Notes under the pieces: generated by a model
The model's input: only the letters and a program-made list of their open reading frames with translations
The model's database searches: none
Told to the model about the DNA's origin: nothing
Translations under genes and position numbers: made by a program
Shown: piece after piece, positions 1-9,310 of the stretch
Position numbering within the stretch: position 1 is the first letter of the stretch
How the letters are laid out: each line of letters starts with the position of its first letter
Assembly (NCBI GenBank): GCA_017829075.1
Contig: JAGAJA010000038.1
Span: 1-36,446 of the forward strand
Direction of reading: 5' to 3'
From: Oscillospiraceae bacterium
GTDB lineage: Bacteria > Bacillota_A > Clostridia > Oscillospirales > Ruminococcaceae
DNA: 36,446 nucleotides

Positions 1-53
1 AGCGAACTCACGCGGCTGATTTTGATACGCTTCGCTTTAATCAGCGTGTCCCT
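1..53 (-). repeat. Dispersed hairpin repeat, copy A (cut by window edge)
   Basis: The reverse complement of this stretch matches 12841-12888 over about 48 bases with two differences. It contains a stem, CTGATT (16-21) with AATCAG (39-44), and an outer CACG/CGTG pair. The outer end has the same AGGGACACGCTGA terminus as copy B. The other half of the element would lie to the left of the window. Position 20 is T and position 40 is A here, and they pair. In copy B the same pair is A and T, so the stem is kept. Confidence 0.8.
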
Positions 54-139
54 AGGAAAAGAAACGCAGGCGTACTGTATGTACGTCAAGTTTCTTTGAC
101 GACGATAGCGGTGCTGGATTTCTGCAAAGATTTCCTGAG
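54..139. repeat. Nested inverted repeats next to copy A, possibly part of a larger non-coding element
   Basis: AAAGAAAC (58-65) pairs with GTTTCTTT (90-97). Inside it CGTAC (71-75) pairs with GTACG (81-85). AGGAAA (54-59) can also pair with TTTCCT (131-136). No convincing reading frame covers the stretch. It directly abuts the repeat at 1-53, so the two may form one mobile or structured element. Only one copy is visible here, so its repeat status is inferred. Confidence 0.45.
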
Positions 140-167
140 TTTAAATGGTTATTAGTATTAATATAAT

Positions 168-208
168 AAAACCTATGTTCGCCGAGTATCCGGGAGCATA
201 GGTTTTTT
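168..208. terminator. Probable Rho-independent terminator, possibly bidirectional
   Basis: AAACCTATG and CATAGGTTT form a stem, extended by TTC/GAG, around a 13-base interior. On the plus strand it is followed by TTTTTT, which suits a gene left of the window. On the minus strand it is followed by a U-rich TTTTATTATATT run, so it could also end the HAD operon, although that gene stops 180 bases away. Confidence 0.7.
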
Positions 209-388
209 CATATATCACTCTGATATTACCTTCCTGCAATCTTCTGGCAGGATATCTCATTCGCCGCCTGTTTCAGTGAATTCATGTAATCCGAGGGTTG
301 CACCTTTTTCACCGTGGGTGAGCCGCAAATCGTACTTCAGCGGCAGTCAGCGGGCGGGGCAGGCAGTCTGTTTCTATTGTGCCGGGCA
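209..388. other. Non-coding stretch downstream of the HAD gene
   Basis: No supported gene was seen. A weak hairpin, CCTGC/GCAGG, lies at 233-255. The rest is probably the 3' untranslated region of the minus-strand operon. Confidence 0.4.
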
Positions 389-1168
389 TTATTTATTCTC
401 CAGAAATTCTATCATCTGACGCCAGTCGTTTATTTTCAGATAATCAAAATCCACATCTCTGACGCCGCTCTGATACTTAGTGGGGTGTTCAAGATAATGA
501 ACGGGAAACATTCCCGCATTGTGCGCGCCGATAATATCACACTCAAAATTATCACCGCAGTACCATACATCTTCTGCTTTCAGACCAGCCTTTAAAATGG
601 CAAGCTCAAAAATTCTTCTGTTGGGCTTTCTGAACATATACTCGCTCGTGGCTATAATGAATTCAAAATTATTATCCGGAATAAGGGTGTTGATACGTTC
701 CGAAACGATCTTTCCGCAATAGGAAATATTGCTTATTACACCGGTGCGGATATTGTTTTTATCAAGAAAAGAAAGCAGTTTTCCGATGTTCTCAGCCGGC
801 TGTCCGGGGGAAGATGCGTTCCAGAAAACACGGTCTATTTCTTCATTGGACAAGGATAGTTCTATCCCCAGCGACTCATACAGATACTGTGTAAACATAC
901 TGTTTGGCACTTCTATCTGAAAAAGATGACGTTTTTCCGGATCAAATCTTCCAAGCTCCTTGTTTATCTTCTCAGCCTCGGACTGGATCTGCTCGGCGGT
1001 AAGATTATCCCTGTTCTGAACGGCATAGGAAAGTAGAGCTCTTGTTCCAGCCACACCGTCAAATGCGGCTTCGTTTACAAGGGTCTGACCGTAGTCGAAA
1101 AGTATCATTTGTGGTCGCGGGATCCCAAAGTAATCTTTCTGATGTTCAATTGCTTTGTTAAGGCTCAT
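389..1168 (-). CDS. HAD-superfamily hydrolase (YjjG-like phosphatase)
   Basis: This is a probable cytoplasmic phosphatase of 259 residues acting on a small phosphorylated metabolite. The HAD motifs are visible in order: nucleophile motif FDYGQTL (D-x-Y-x-Q-T) near residue 25, motif II VISNIS, motif III Lys in FRKPNRR, and motif IV GDNFECD followed by GAHNAGM. The helical insert between motifs I and II is a C1-type cap, as in YjjG and related nucleotidases. The start at 1168 is chosen because GAGGAG lies seven bases upstream; a Met at 1183 overlaps that site. It is the last gene of the operon with the FGGY kinase and the SGNH lipoprotein, which suggests dephosphorylation of a sugar phosphate. 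The substrate cannot be read from the sequence. Confidence 0.85.
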   Translation of the reverse strand: MSLNKAIEHQKDYFGIPRPQMILFDYGQTLVNEAAFDGVAGTRALLSYAVQNRDNLTAEQIQSEAEKINKELGRFDPEKRHLFQIEVPNSMFTQYLYESLGIELSLSNEEIDRVFWNASSPGQPAENIGKLLSFLDKNNIRTGVISNISYCGKIVSERINTLIPDNNFEFIIATSEYMFRKPNRRIFELAILKAGLKAEDVWYCGDNFECDIIGAHNAGMFPVHYLEHPTKYQSGVRDVDFDYLKINDWRQMIEFLENK

Positions 1169-1227
1169 TTGATCACTCCTCATTTACGCAAATTCCGGGA
1201 GCATATCCGCCCCCGGAACAATATTAT

Positions 1228-2778
1228 TTACTCAGCCGCCGCATACTGCGCCGGAAGTCCCCTGCGCCAGTTTTCCATAAACCTCTTGAACCCCGCTGCG
1301 CCCTCCGCGTCCGGAGCTTCGGTAATTACCGGCATTCCGCTGAACACTCGTTCTTCAAGGAACTCCGGCAGGTCAAGTCCGGTATTCTGATCCATGAACG
1401 CCGCCAGAAGAGCCATTCCCCATGCGCCGCCCTCTCCGGCGGTGGTCATTACGGAAACCTCTGCGTTGAGCGCGTCCGCAAGCAGCTTCTGCGCCGCTCC
1501 GGGAACTTTGAACAGCCCGCCGTGTCCGGTAATTCTGCCGACCTTTACCCGCTCCTTCTCCGTCAGTATCTCCATACCCACGGCAAGGGCGGCAAATGCG
1601 GAATCAAGCTCCGCCCGCATAAAGTTCGCCAGACTCCAATTTCCCTCCGGGCTGCGGAAATACATCGGTCTGCCGCTCTCCGCTCCCGCCACCGGCTCTC
1701 CGGACAGGAAGTTGTACGCGACTACTCCCCCGCAGTCCGCGGCTCCGGTCATCGCATGGCGGTACAGCTTTTCGTAAAGCTCGGATTTATCAAGCTTCGC
1801 GCCGGCAAGCTCCGCGAATTCTCCAAACACCTTGACCCATGCGTCCAGCTCCGAGCAGCAGTTGTTGCAATGCACCATTGCCACCGGGCTTCCGTCCGGG
1901 GTCGCCACCATGTCTATCTCCGGGTACATTCCGTCAAGCGGCTTTTCCAGCACCAGCATCGAGAAAATTGACGTTCCTGCGGATACATTTCCTGTGCCGC
2001 GCTTCACGCTGTTTGTAGCTACCATTCCCGTACCCGCGTCGCCCTCCGGAGGACACAGCGGAACTCCGGATTTCAGATTTCCAGTTGGGTCAAGCAGCTT
2101 CGCCCCGGCTTCGGTGAGAACTGCGCCACAGCTTCCCGCGGGCTTCACCTCCGGCAGGATATCAGCAATATCCCAGCCAAAACCATACGGCTTTACAAGC
2201 TGCCGGAATTTCTCCAGCATATCGCTGTCGTAGCTGTCCGCGCCGCTTATCGGGAACATTCCCGCCGCTTCTCCCGAACCTGCCTCATGCTTTCCGGTGA
2301 GCAGGTAATTCATATACACAGCCAGCGTGTCCAGCCTTGCAATTTCAGAAACGTGCGGCTCTTTCTGCAATATCGCGTGATACAGGTGCGAAATGCTCCA
2401 CCTCTGCGGAATATTAAAGCCAAACAGAGCCGTAAGCTCCTCCGCAGCCTTTCCGGTAAAGGTGTTCCTCCATGTGCGGAACGGCGCAAGCAGCTTTCCG
2501 TCCTTATCAAAGGCGAGATAGCCGTGCATCATCGCGGATATTCCCATTGCGGAAAGCTCCGTCAGCGGCTCTCCGAATTTTCGGGAATAATCCTCCGCCA
2601 TTGCCGCGTAGCTGCCCTGCAAGCCGGCGATCATTTCTTCCTGAGAGTACGTCCAACAGCCGTCTATCAGGCTGTTCTGCCAGTCGTATGCACCGGAGGC
2701 TATCACCGTGTATTTCTCATCGGTCAGAACCGCTTTTATTCTGGTAGAGCCGAATTCAATTCCCAGATACTTCTTCAT
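1228..2778 (-). CDS. FGGY-family carbohydrate kinase
   Basis: This is a 516-residue sugar kinase that would phosphorylate a sugar or polyol with ATP in the cytoplasm. The N-terminal ATPase-fold signature GIEFGSTRIKAV, the FGGY-N core (SAMGISAMMHGY), and the C-terminal FGGY region with TGHGGLFKVPGAAQ and the GGAWGMALLAA helix are all present, and the length is normal for the family. The start is the ATG at 2778, five bases behind GAGG; a GTG two codons upstream is too close to that site. The stop codon of the SGNH gene lies only seven bases upstream, so the two are translationally close. It most resembles xylulokinase-type members, but FGGY substrate is not predictable from sequence alone, so no symbol is given. 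Confidence 0.9.
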   Translation of the reverse strand: MKKYLGIEFGSTRIKAVLTDEKYTVIASGAYDWQNSLIDGCWTYSQEEMIAGLQGSYAAMAEDYSRKFGEPLTELSAMGISAMMHGYLAFDKDGKLLAPFRTWRNTFTGKAAEELTALFGFNIPQRWSISHLYHAILQKEPHVSEIARLDTLAVYMNYLLTGKHEAGSGEAAGMFPISGADSYDSDMLEKFRQLVKPYGFGWDIADILPEVKPAGSCGAVLTEAGAKLLDPTGNLKSGVPLCPPEGDAGTGMVATNSVKRGTGNVSAGTSIFSMLVLEKPLDGMYPEIDMVATPDGSPVAMVHCNNCCSELDAWVKVFGEFAELAGAKLDKSELYEKLYRHAMTGAADCGGVVAYNFLSGEPVAGAESGRPMYFRSPEGNWSLANFMRAELDSAFAALAVGMEILTEKERVKVGRITGHGGLFKVPGAAQKLLADALNAEVSVMTTAGEGGAWGMALLAAFMDQNTGLDLPEFLEERVFSGMPVITEAPDAEGAAGFKRFMENWRRGLPAQYAAAE

Positions 2779-2785
2779 ATTCACC

Positions 2786-4105
2786 TCAGTCGCAGTAGCC
2801 GAATGCCAATACGAAATATGCAGCCTTTTCGCCGCCCTCGACCCGGATCTCTACCTCGTGTTCTGCGCTTTCATCGTTGTCTATCAGATATGCTGTGACA
2901 GGGTTGTTCCAGCCGTCCTCCATATTGGAAGCGACAGACTTCACCTTTTCACCGTCAACATAGATGTCAGCCGTGCCATATGCCGGGCTGTTATTTGCCA
3001 TGAACACCATTTCAAGAACGCTGCAATTTACGCTGAACTTGATCGAACCGCCCTCAGTGTTCTTGTACATCCAGCCGTTGGGGAATGATTCGTGGGTTTC
3101 ATACGGCTCAAAGTTATTAAGCTCCACACCGGTCATGGTTTCTCTGTCCATGTAGTGCATATTCATATATTTTCCGCTGAATACCGGGGCGGGGAGGTTC
3201 TTGTCCACAGCTCCTGTGTTCTCGGAGATCACCGGAATGACCTTGCTGTAATAATTCGCTACAAAATCCCTTATGCAGGAATGTCCATAGGCATTCGGGT
3301 GGGACTCGTCGTCTGAATACTGCTCCCATGTCATTTTTCCTGCCTCTATCTCGGCGTAAACACTGTCCGGAACGCTTATCATCGGCAGACCGTAGTTCTC
3401 GCCTATCTGCGACATATGCTCCTGACAGGTGTATCCGTTCTTCAGCACCGTGAACAGCAGAACCACTGCGATATCCTTATCCTGTGTCAACAGAGTGCGC
3501 ACAAGGCTCTCATACGCATTCTTGTAATCCGGCTCCTGACCGTCGTTTACCGCGAATTCCACGAAAACGATATCCGGGTCGGAGGAAAGAACGTCCCGCT
3601 CAAGTCTGAGATTTCCAAGCAGAGAGGGAGTGCCGCTGATACCGGCATTCACCCCGGTCACAGTGCTCTCCGGAAACTGCTCCTGAAGCCAGTCGGTGCA
3701 GATCTTTGCATAGAATTCTGTCGTGCCTGCGTTATAGCCTTTGGTGATAGAGCCGCCTATGTACGCAACGGTGATATCCTCACCGTTCTGCGCTTTCTGG
3801 AGCACGTTCGCCATTCTTGTCATATCTCCGGTCGAGAGCAGCGAACGGTCAACCATTTTCTCATAGTCGGTGCGGGTGTCCTCTGCTTCCTCGGGAGCTT
3901 GGGACTCCGGCTCAGATTCCACCTGAGATTCTTCCTCTTCTACTGCGGAAGAAACGCTCTCCTGTGCCGTATCCTCTGTAACTGCGGAGCTGTCCTGCTG
4001 CTCCTGTGAGCTGCTTTCGCTGCTCTGGCTGGAATTGCCACCGGAGCAAGCCGTTGCCGTCAGCAGCACTGCGGCTGCCAGAAAAACTGATAAAAGCTTT
4101 TTCAT
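2786..4105 (-). CDS. SGNH/GDSL-family hydrolase lipoprotein (probable carbohydrate esterase)
   Basis: This is a secreted, lipid-anchored esterase of 439 residues. Residues 1-20 are a lipoprotein signal ending in LLTATAC. A Ser/Glu/Gln-rich spacer of about 60 residues follows and would hold the enzyme off the membrane. The SGNH blocks are visible: YIGGSIT (Ser), NAGISGTPS (Gly), FAVNDG (Asn) and DESHPNAYGH (Asp and His of the triad). The last 120 or so residues look like a beta-sandwich of the kind found in CE2-type esterases. The start at 4105 follows GGAGAG by seven bases; an upstream Met would add a second hydrophobic segment before the signal. It heads the operon with a sugar kinase and a HAD phosphatase, so deacylation of an external glycan and use of the sugar is a reasonable inference. 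Confidence 0.88.
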   Translation of the reverse strand: MKKLLSVFLAAAVLLTATACSGGNSSQSSESSSQEQQDSSAVTEDTAQESVSSAVEEEESQVESEPESQAPEEAEDTRTDYEKMVDRSLLSTGDMTRMANVLQKAQNGEDITVAYIGGSITKGYNAGTTEFYAKICTDWLQEQFPESTVTGVNAGISGTPSLLGNLRLERDVLSSDPDIVFVEFAVNDGQEPDYKNAYESLVRTLLTQDKDIAVVLLFTVLKNGYTCQEHMSQIGENYGLPMISVPDSVYAEIEAGKMTWEQYSDDESHPNAYGHSCIRDFVANYYSKVIPVISENTGAVDKNLPAPVFSGKYMNMHYMDRETMTGVELNNFEPYETHESFPNGWMYKNTEGGSIKFSVNCSVLEMVFMANNSPAYGTADIYVDGEKVKSVASNMEDGWNNPVTAYLIDNDESAEHEVEIRVEGGEKAAYFVLAFGYCD

Positions 4106-4204
4106 GTCATTCTCTCCATAATCATTATTGATCGCCAAAATTGCCCAAAAGCAAATAACGCAAATAACAAAGCAAGCCGCTGCCAACGGCTGCCTGCTAA
4201 TTTA

Positions 4205-4233
4205 ATTATATTCGATTACCGGCGGCTTGTCAA
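4205..4233 (-). promoter_or_regulatory. Sigma-A promoter for the SGNH-kinase-HAD operon
   Basis: On the minus strand TTGACA (4233-4228), 17 bases, then TATAAT (4210-4205). Both hexamers are perfect consensus. Transcription would start near 4198, giving a leader of about 90 bases before the ATG at 4105. Confidence 0.85.
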
Positions 4234-4355
4234 TAGCTGAATGAAAAATGCCGGATATGACGGATAGTTACTGATATCTGAGCCTTTCAGCCTCGCTGAT
4301 TTCATAGTATGTTTCTATCTTTTATATTGACTTTTATGAAAACACCATGTAATAT

Positions 4356-4431
4356 TGACTAAATATTTTGGATATTATATACAAAAACATTAGCCTATTG
4401 TTGCAAATTATACTTTATTTGTGATATACTA
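4356..4431 (+). promoter_or_regulatory. Two candidate tandem promoters for the c-di-GMP gene
   Basis: Candidate P1 is TTGACT (4356-4361), 17 bases, TATACA (4379-4384). Candidate P2 is TTGCAA (4402-4407), 18 bases, TATACT (4426-4431), preceded by a TGTGA extended element. The stretch 4234-4525 is AT-rich, with no gene and no other clear signal. Confidence 0.6.
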
Positions 4432-4525
4432 TATAATAAGAATAGTATGCACATATAATTAAGCTGATTTAGCTAAAAACCTTTGATTAATTAATAAAAA
4501 GGATCAGATTCGGAGGAGAATTGAT

Positions 4526-7500
4526 TTGAATAAAGAACGTCCTCTTATTGGCATTATTGCCGCCGAAGCAGAATATGTCTTCTTCGCCCGCGCACTTGAG
4601 TTAATTCAGAAAGAGCTGTTCGCCGCAGACATGGATACAGTGATCTTCTCGTCACTGATGATGTCAGGCAACAGCGAATTTGACGCAGCCGAAAACTCGG
4701 TTTACGACCTTATAAATCTTGATCTTCTGGACGGAATGATCGTTTTTCCCACCAGTATAAGCGATGAGAACTCAAAAAACAGACTTATCGACCGTATCCG
4801 CCGGGATTTTAAAGGCCCGGTGATCACCTTTGACGGCTCGGTGGAGGGCTTCGCCGGATCTGTTTATAACTATGCGCCTGCGGCAGAGCTTATTATTGAT
4901 CATCTGACAGATCAGCACGGAGTAAAAACCATTGACTTTGTCGGAGGTCCGGACAGCGCATACCACAATAATATTCTCCGCTGCTTCCAGAACGCGATGG
5001 AAAAACACGGGATCACTATCCTGGAAAACAGGATCCACCACGGCTGCGACTGGGTCGGGGATTTTTCGGGGATCGTAGATGAAATAATCGCGAACGGACT
5101 TCCCGACGCGATAGTATGCTGCTCCGATCTTACCGCTGTGCAGATAATTACGCAGCTGACGAAGAAGGGCTTCCTCGTTCCGGGCGACGTACTTGTGACA
5201 GGATTCAATCAGAACGAACCATACGGCGCAAATTACATAAACGTCACCACCTCGCTTCGCGATCCAGGAGCAATGGCGCGGAACGCGGCAGGCTACATAA
5301 TCTCCAGCATAAGAGGCGATGAATTTGTTCCGGAATCCGTTGAGCATTCAGCTACCCTTATCCCCGGACTCACCTGCGGCTGTGAAAACGTCAATATCGG
5401 CACTCTGTGCGTTGAAGCAGTATCAGATATGACCGCTATGCAGAGAAGCGGCTATGACTCCTACTACAACTTCATGTCTGAGGATCTGGTGGGCGCAGAA
5501 ACCTTCTATGACTATCTCTGGAAGCTGGACTGGTATACGCATTTCCTCGGAGAGTGTACCGGATTCTGGATGTGCATGAATAACAAGGTAATGCACAACG
5601 CGGTACCTGACTCCGGATTTACCGAGAAAATCTGTATTCCCTATAAGCGCATAAACGGACAGGGCAATGTGGACATGATGGCGAAATTCCCGCGGGAACA
5701 GATGCTTCCTGCTATCTTCGAGCACCGTGACTCCCCTGCCGGATTCATTTTCACCTCGCTGCACTTCATGGGCGTAAATTACGGCTATGTGGTATTGTCC
5801 TACGGCAACAGCGGCAGGGTTTACGACAAGTCCTATGTAAAATGGCTCAGGAGTGTGACCTGCACGCTTGAAAAGCAGCGCCGCCATATTCTCTACAATG
5901 ATGCTGTTACTGAGTCGCAGGTGCGCGACTCCCTTACCGGACTGCTCAATATGCGCGGATATACAAGGATCATGACAGAACGCTGCGGCAGGTTCAACGA
6001 TCCGTCAAAGCTGCTCCGTATCATCTCTATCGACATCGAGAACCTCAGAGGCATTAACGACACCTACGGCTACGCCGAGGGAGATAAGGTGCTTTCCAGC
6101 CTCGGCGTTGCATTGATCGGCGCAGCCGGCGAGAACGATATCGTCGTAAGAGTAAGCGGCGATGAATTCTTCATTGCCGGAATACTTGACGAAGGCTCTG
6201 TGGACGATGTTCCCTCAAGGATCCAGTCCGCAATGGAAACTCTCAACCACCGCGACAACAGAGAATATGGTGTGAACATATACACTGCGGCGGTTTCCGC
6301 TCCCATAACCGACAAGACTATACTCGAAAGACTTCCCTATGAAGCCGCATATCAGCGCACCCTCGCCAAGGATAACCACACGAAGATGCACAAGACCGCA
6401 GACGTCAGCACCGAGTCCTTTGACCCGGAGGAACGGCTTAACGTCATTCGCCTGCTCAACGAAAATCTGTTCACCTATCATTTCCAGCCTATTGTCAACG
6501 CTCGTAATGGCAGGATATACGCTTATGAAGCTCTGATGCGCTCCGGAGATGAATTCCGGCTTTCGCCGCTCACTATCCTCAACCATGCGGAAGCCTTAGG
6601 CAGACTTCACGACGTTGAAAAATACACTATGTTCAACACTATGCGCTTTGCCAAGGAAAACAGGGCGCTGCTCTCCGGAAAGCTGTTGTTCATCAACAGT
6701 ATTCCCGCGTATATGCTGCCAGACTCCGACTTTGAGCAGCTTTATCAGATATACGGCGATGTGATGCAGAACATTGTGATAGAATTCACCGAGCAGACTC
6801 AGGCAAGTGAGAGTCAACTCTCCAGCTTGATAGAAAGAAGCCAGCGCTGCGGGTTTAAAATCGCGATCGACGACTACGGCACAGGCTATTCCAACATCAG
6901 CAGCCTGCTGACATTTATGCCAAACGTGGTAAAAATCGACCGCAGCCTTATCATGAACATTCACAAGGACAAGCGGAAAAAGCATTTCACACGCAACATC
7001 ATCGACTACGCGCACGACAACAATTTTATGGCTCTTGCTGAGGGCGTTGAGCTTCCTGAGGAGCTTCAGACGGTGATCGCTATGGGTGTTGACCTTATTC
7101 AGGGATACTACACCGCTAAGCCCTCTCCGGATATAATTCTGGAAATTGATCCTGATATTGTGCATGAAATCCAGGATTACAACCGCAATTGCGAGGTGCG
7201 CCGCACCAGAAAGACATATTTCACCGGCGATGAGCGCGAGATATCCCTCATGGCTCTTGATCTCGACAGCTACACGGACATCATTATCAACAAAACAGAA
7301 TACACCCTAACCGGAAATAAGAACTATATTTCCGAAATGGCTGTCCGCGCCAAGGACAACTCCAATTGCATTCTCAATCTTGTGAATATATCCATGAAGA
7401 ACGAGAGCGCCGGCGCTTCGATAACTGTTGGTCAGAACAGCACAATGACGCTCAACATCATCGGAGAAGTGACCATTAACGGAGGAATTTATGTACCCTC

Positions 7501-8236
7501 CGGATCTACATTAAAAATAATCGGCGACGGCTCCCTGACGGTAAGCTCCGCGTCAAACCACACCTATGCAATAGGCTCAGGAAGCACCATGCCCTATGGT
7601 AATATCGAAATCGACCTGAAGAGCAGGCTGATGATACATCTGGACAGCGAAAAGAGCGTTGCTATCGGCGGCAGAAGCAACGACGGCATTTCCCATATAA
7701 AGATCGCCTGCAAGGAACTGATCATTGAACAGATGGGTAAGCAGTCCCTCGCAATCGGAAGCGTGCTTTCCGGCGCGAATATTTCTATTGAGGAAACCAG
7801 ACTTTCTATCGAGCAGCACTCAAAAACTGCGCTGGGTATGGGAAGCTTCAGCGACCCCTGCGAGATCTCTGTCGTTTCCAGCTCCGCCGACTTCAATGTA
7901 TCCGGCGATAAGATCGGCGGCTTGGGCTCGTTCAATTCCAACGGTGGGAAAATCAAAATGTCAGGCGTCCGCATCAGCTCTGTTTTCAAGGGCAAGGAGA
8001 TACTCGGAATAGGTGCGGACAAGCAGTTCGGAGAGATCGTTATGGCAGACTGCACATTTAACTCGCTCATTGAAGGGGCGGAGGTAGTGGTCTTTGGCTC
8101 TGCGGACTGCGAAGGCTCTATCAGCATGACTACTTGCAGCGGAGATATCATGGTGCGCTCCGGCTCCAAAACCCTGCTGGGAGTCAATCCGGAAAACCTT
8201 ATTTCCGACCGCTGCGGTCTTAACTTTCAGGGCTGA
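4526..8236 (+). CDS. LacI-type sensor, GGDEF, EAL and beta-solenoid-like tail: multidomain c-di-GMP protein
   Basis: This is a 1236-residue protein with no signal peptide, so probably cytoplasmic. Residues 1-285 look like the sugar-binding half of a LacI regulator without its DNA-binding helix-turn-helix. Residues 290-455 form a GAF-like region with several Cys. GGDEF follows (DSLTG at 468-472, SGDEF at 544-548); the Arg of the inhibitory RxxD site is absent. EAL has its main motifs: EALMR 668-672, DDYGTG 782-787, then AEGVE and QGYY. The last 340 residues are strand-rich repeats with AIGSG/AIGGR/AIGSV/GMGSF/GLGSF-type turns about every 28-33 residues, suggesting a parallel beta-solenoid. Both synthesis and breakdown of c-di-GMP look possible. 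The start is TTG, seven bases behind CGGAGGAG (4511-4518); no ATG fits better. The solenoid assignment is inferred from pattern only. Confidence 0.9.
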   Translation: MNKERPLIGIIAAEAEYVFFARALELIQKELFAADMDTVIFSSLMMSGNSEFDAAENSVYDLINLDLLDGMIVFPTSISDENSKNRLIDRIRRDFKGPVITFDGSVEGFAGSVYNYAPAAELIIDHLTDQHGVKTIDFVGGPDSAYHNNILRCFQNAMEKHGITILENRIHHGCDWVGDFSGIVDEIIANGLPDAIVCCSDLTAVQIITQLTKKGFLVPGDVLVTGFNQNEPYGANYINVTTSLRDPGAMARNAAGYIISSIRGDEFVPESVEHSATLIPGLTCGCENVNIGTLCVEAVSDMTAMQRSGYDSYYNFMSEDLVGAETFYDYLWKLDWYTHFLGECTGFWMCMNNKVMHNAVPDSGFTEKICIPYKRINGQGNVDMMAKFPREQMLPAIFEHRDSPAGFIFTSLHFMGVNYGYVVLSYGNSGRVYDKSYVKWLRSVTCTLEKQRRHILYNDAVTESQVRDSLTGLLNMRGYTRIMTERCGRFNDPSKLLRIISIDIENLRGINDTYGYAEGDKVLSSLGVALIGAAGENDIVVRVSGDEFFIAGILDEGSVDDVPSRIQSAMETLNHRDNREYGVNIYTAAVSAPITDKTILERLPYEAAYQRTLAKDNHTKMHKTADVSTESFDPEERLNVIRLLNENLFTYHFQPIVNARNGRIYAYEALMRSGDEFRLSPLTILNHAEALGRLHDVEKYTMFNTMRFAKENRALLSGKLLFINSIPAYMLPDSDFEQLYQIYGDVMQNIVIEFTEQTQASESQLSSLIERSQRCGFKIAIDDYGTGYSNISSLLTFMPNVVKIDRSLIMNIHKDKRKKHFTRNIIDYAHDNNFMALAEGVELPEELQTVIAMGVDLIQGYYTAKPSPDIILEIDPDIVHEIQDYNRNCEVRRTRKTYFTGDEREISLMALDLDSYTDIIINKTEYTLTGNKNYISEMAVRAKDNSNCILNLVNISMKNESAGASITVGQNSTMTLNIIGEVTINGGIYVPSGSTLKIIGDGSLTVSSASNHTYAIGSGSTMPYGNIEIDLKSRLMIHLDSEKSVAIGGRSNDGISHIKIACKELIIEQMGKQSLAIGSVLSGANISIEETRLSIEQHSKTALGMGSFSDPCEISVVSSSADFNVSGDKIGGLGSFNSNGGKIKMSGVRISSVFKGKEILGIGADKQFGEIVMADCTFNSLIEGAEVVVFGSADCEGSISMTTCSGDIMVRSGSKTLLGVNPENLISDRCGLNFQG

Positions 8237-8258
8237 CAGGCAATTATCCATATAAAAA

Positions 8259-8298
8259 AGAGGTTTTCGGCATTGAGCTGAAAACCTCTGATTTTTAT
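8259..8298. terminator. Bidirectional terminator between converging genes
   Basis: AGAGGTTTTC and GAAAACCTCT form a 10-bp stem. A T-rich run follows on the plus strand, and an A-run precedes it (T-run on the minus strand). It separates the c-di-GMP gene from the converging patatin gene. Confidence 0.88.
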
Positions 8299-8309
8299 TT
8301 TATATTGAA

Positions 8310-9248
8310 TCAGGCAAGCATGACTTCCTGCTCGGAGGAAACCGGCTCCTCCGGAATTATGCTGTCATTCTTTGCAGCCGGAACGGACATCGGAGATGTT
8401 TTCCCCGCATTCCACTCCACCAGCTCCATAAGCCGCTTATCCATCAGCGTGTATCCGTGACGATAAAGCTCCATTATCTTAGTGCTGTCCTGCTCAAACT
8501 TGGAAATCGTGGGTATCTGCGGACGTATTACAAACGCTTTTCCCTCAGCCTGAAGCTTTTCCATAAGGCTCACTGTCTGCCAGTACCGCTCAACCCGCGT
8601 CATGCAGGCGTCAACGAACTCCGGATAGTTCTTGTACATATGGCTTATCACCTGTTTGAACTTTGAGTAGTTCGTAGGGGGAACGTTGCTGTCGGGCTTT
8701 GTCAGCACGATAACCACCTTGTCGCAGCCCATTTCCATGGCGTGTTCGATCGGAATAGAGTCCGCAATGCTGCCGTCAAGGTAATGTCTGCCGTTGATCT
8801 CCACCGGATCGCACAGCATCGGCACGGAGCAGGTCGCCTTGACTATCGTCATCAGCCGCTGCTGGTCGCTTTTCTCAGAGAAAAACTCCGCCTTGCCGGT
8901 CTCGCAGCAGGTGCAGGCATACTCTACATCAATGTCGCTGCTGAAGTATGTATCGAAATCAAACGGGAACTGCTTGTAAGGGTACTCGAAAGCCATCTTG
9001 TCAAGATTGATTATCTTATGTACCTCCACGAACTGCCTGAACCCGAAATAGGACTCCGACTTCGGCGCATTAATCTGCCGCGCGGTGCGTCCTATCTGCC
9101 GTGAAACATAGCTCATGGCATTGCCGCCGCCGGCGGAAACTCCAACCACATATGGGTAATATATTCCGTTCTCCATAAGGCGGTCAAGCACTCCCGCAGT
9201 GAATATGCCTCTCACCGCGCCGCCCTCTAATATAAGTCCTGTTTTCAT
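8310..9248 (-). CDS. Patatin-like phospholipase
   Basis: This is a 312-residue serine acyl-hydrolase of the patatin family, expected to cleave acyl chains from lipids at the inner face of the membrane. All hallmarks are present: the oxyanion-hole loop LEGGAVRG at the N-terminus, the nucleophile elbow GVSAGG (G-x-S-x-G), and the catalytic Asp in LDGSIADSIP. No signal peptide or membrane segment is seen. The organisation matches the YjjU-like bacterial patatins. It is a single-gene unit: it converges with the c-di-GMP gene, and the clpB stop lies more than 200 bases upstream. The ATG at 9248 follows a GGTGGTGAT site. Natural substrate unknown. Confidence 0.92.
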   Translation of the reverse strand: MKTGLILEGGAVRGIFTAGVLDRLMENGIYYPYVVGVSAGGGNAMSYVSRQIGRTARQINAPKSESYFGFRQFVEVHKIINLDKMAFEYPYKQFPFDFDTYFSSDIDVEYACTCCETGKAEFFSEKSDQQRLMTIVKATCSVPMLCDPVEINGRHYLDGSIADSIPIEHAMEMGCDKVVIVLTKPDSNVPPTNYSKFKQVISHMYKNYPEFVDACMTRVERYWQTVSLMEKLQAEGKAFVIRPQIPTISKFEQDSTKIMELYRHGYTLMDKRLMELVEWNAGKTSPMSVPAAKNDSIIPEEPVSSEQEVMLA

Positions 9249-9310
9249 AATATCACCACCATAATAATTCTGATGTCTGCCGCAGCATTATATTATTTCA
9301 CGATACTATG

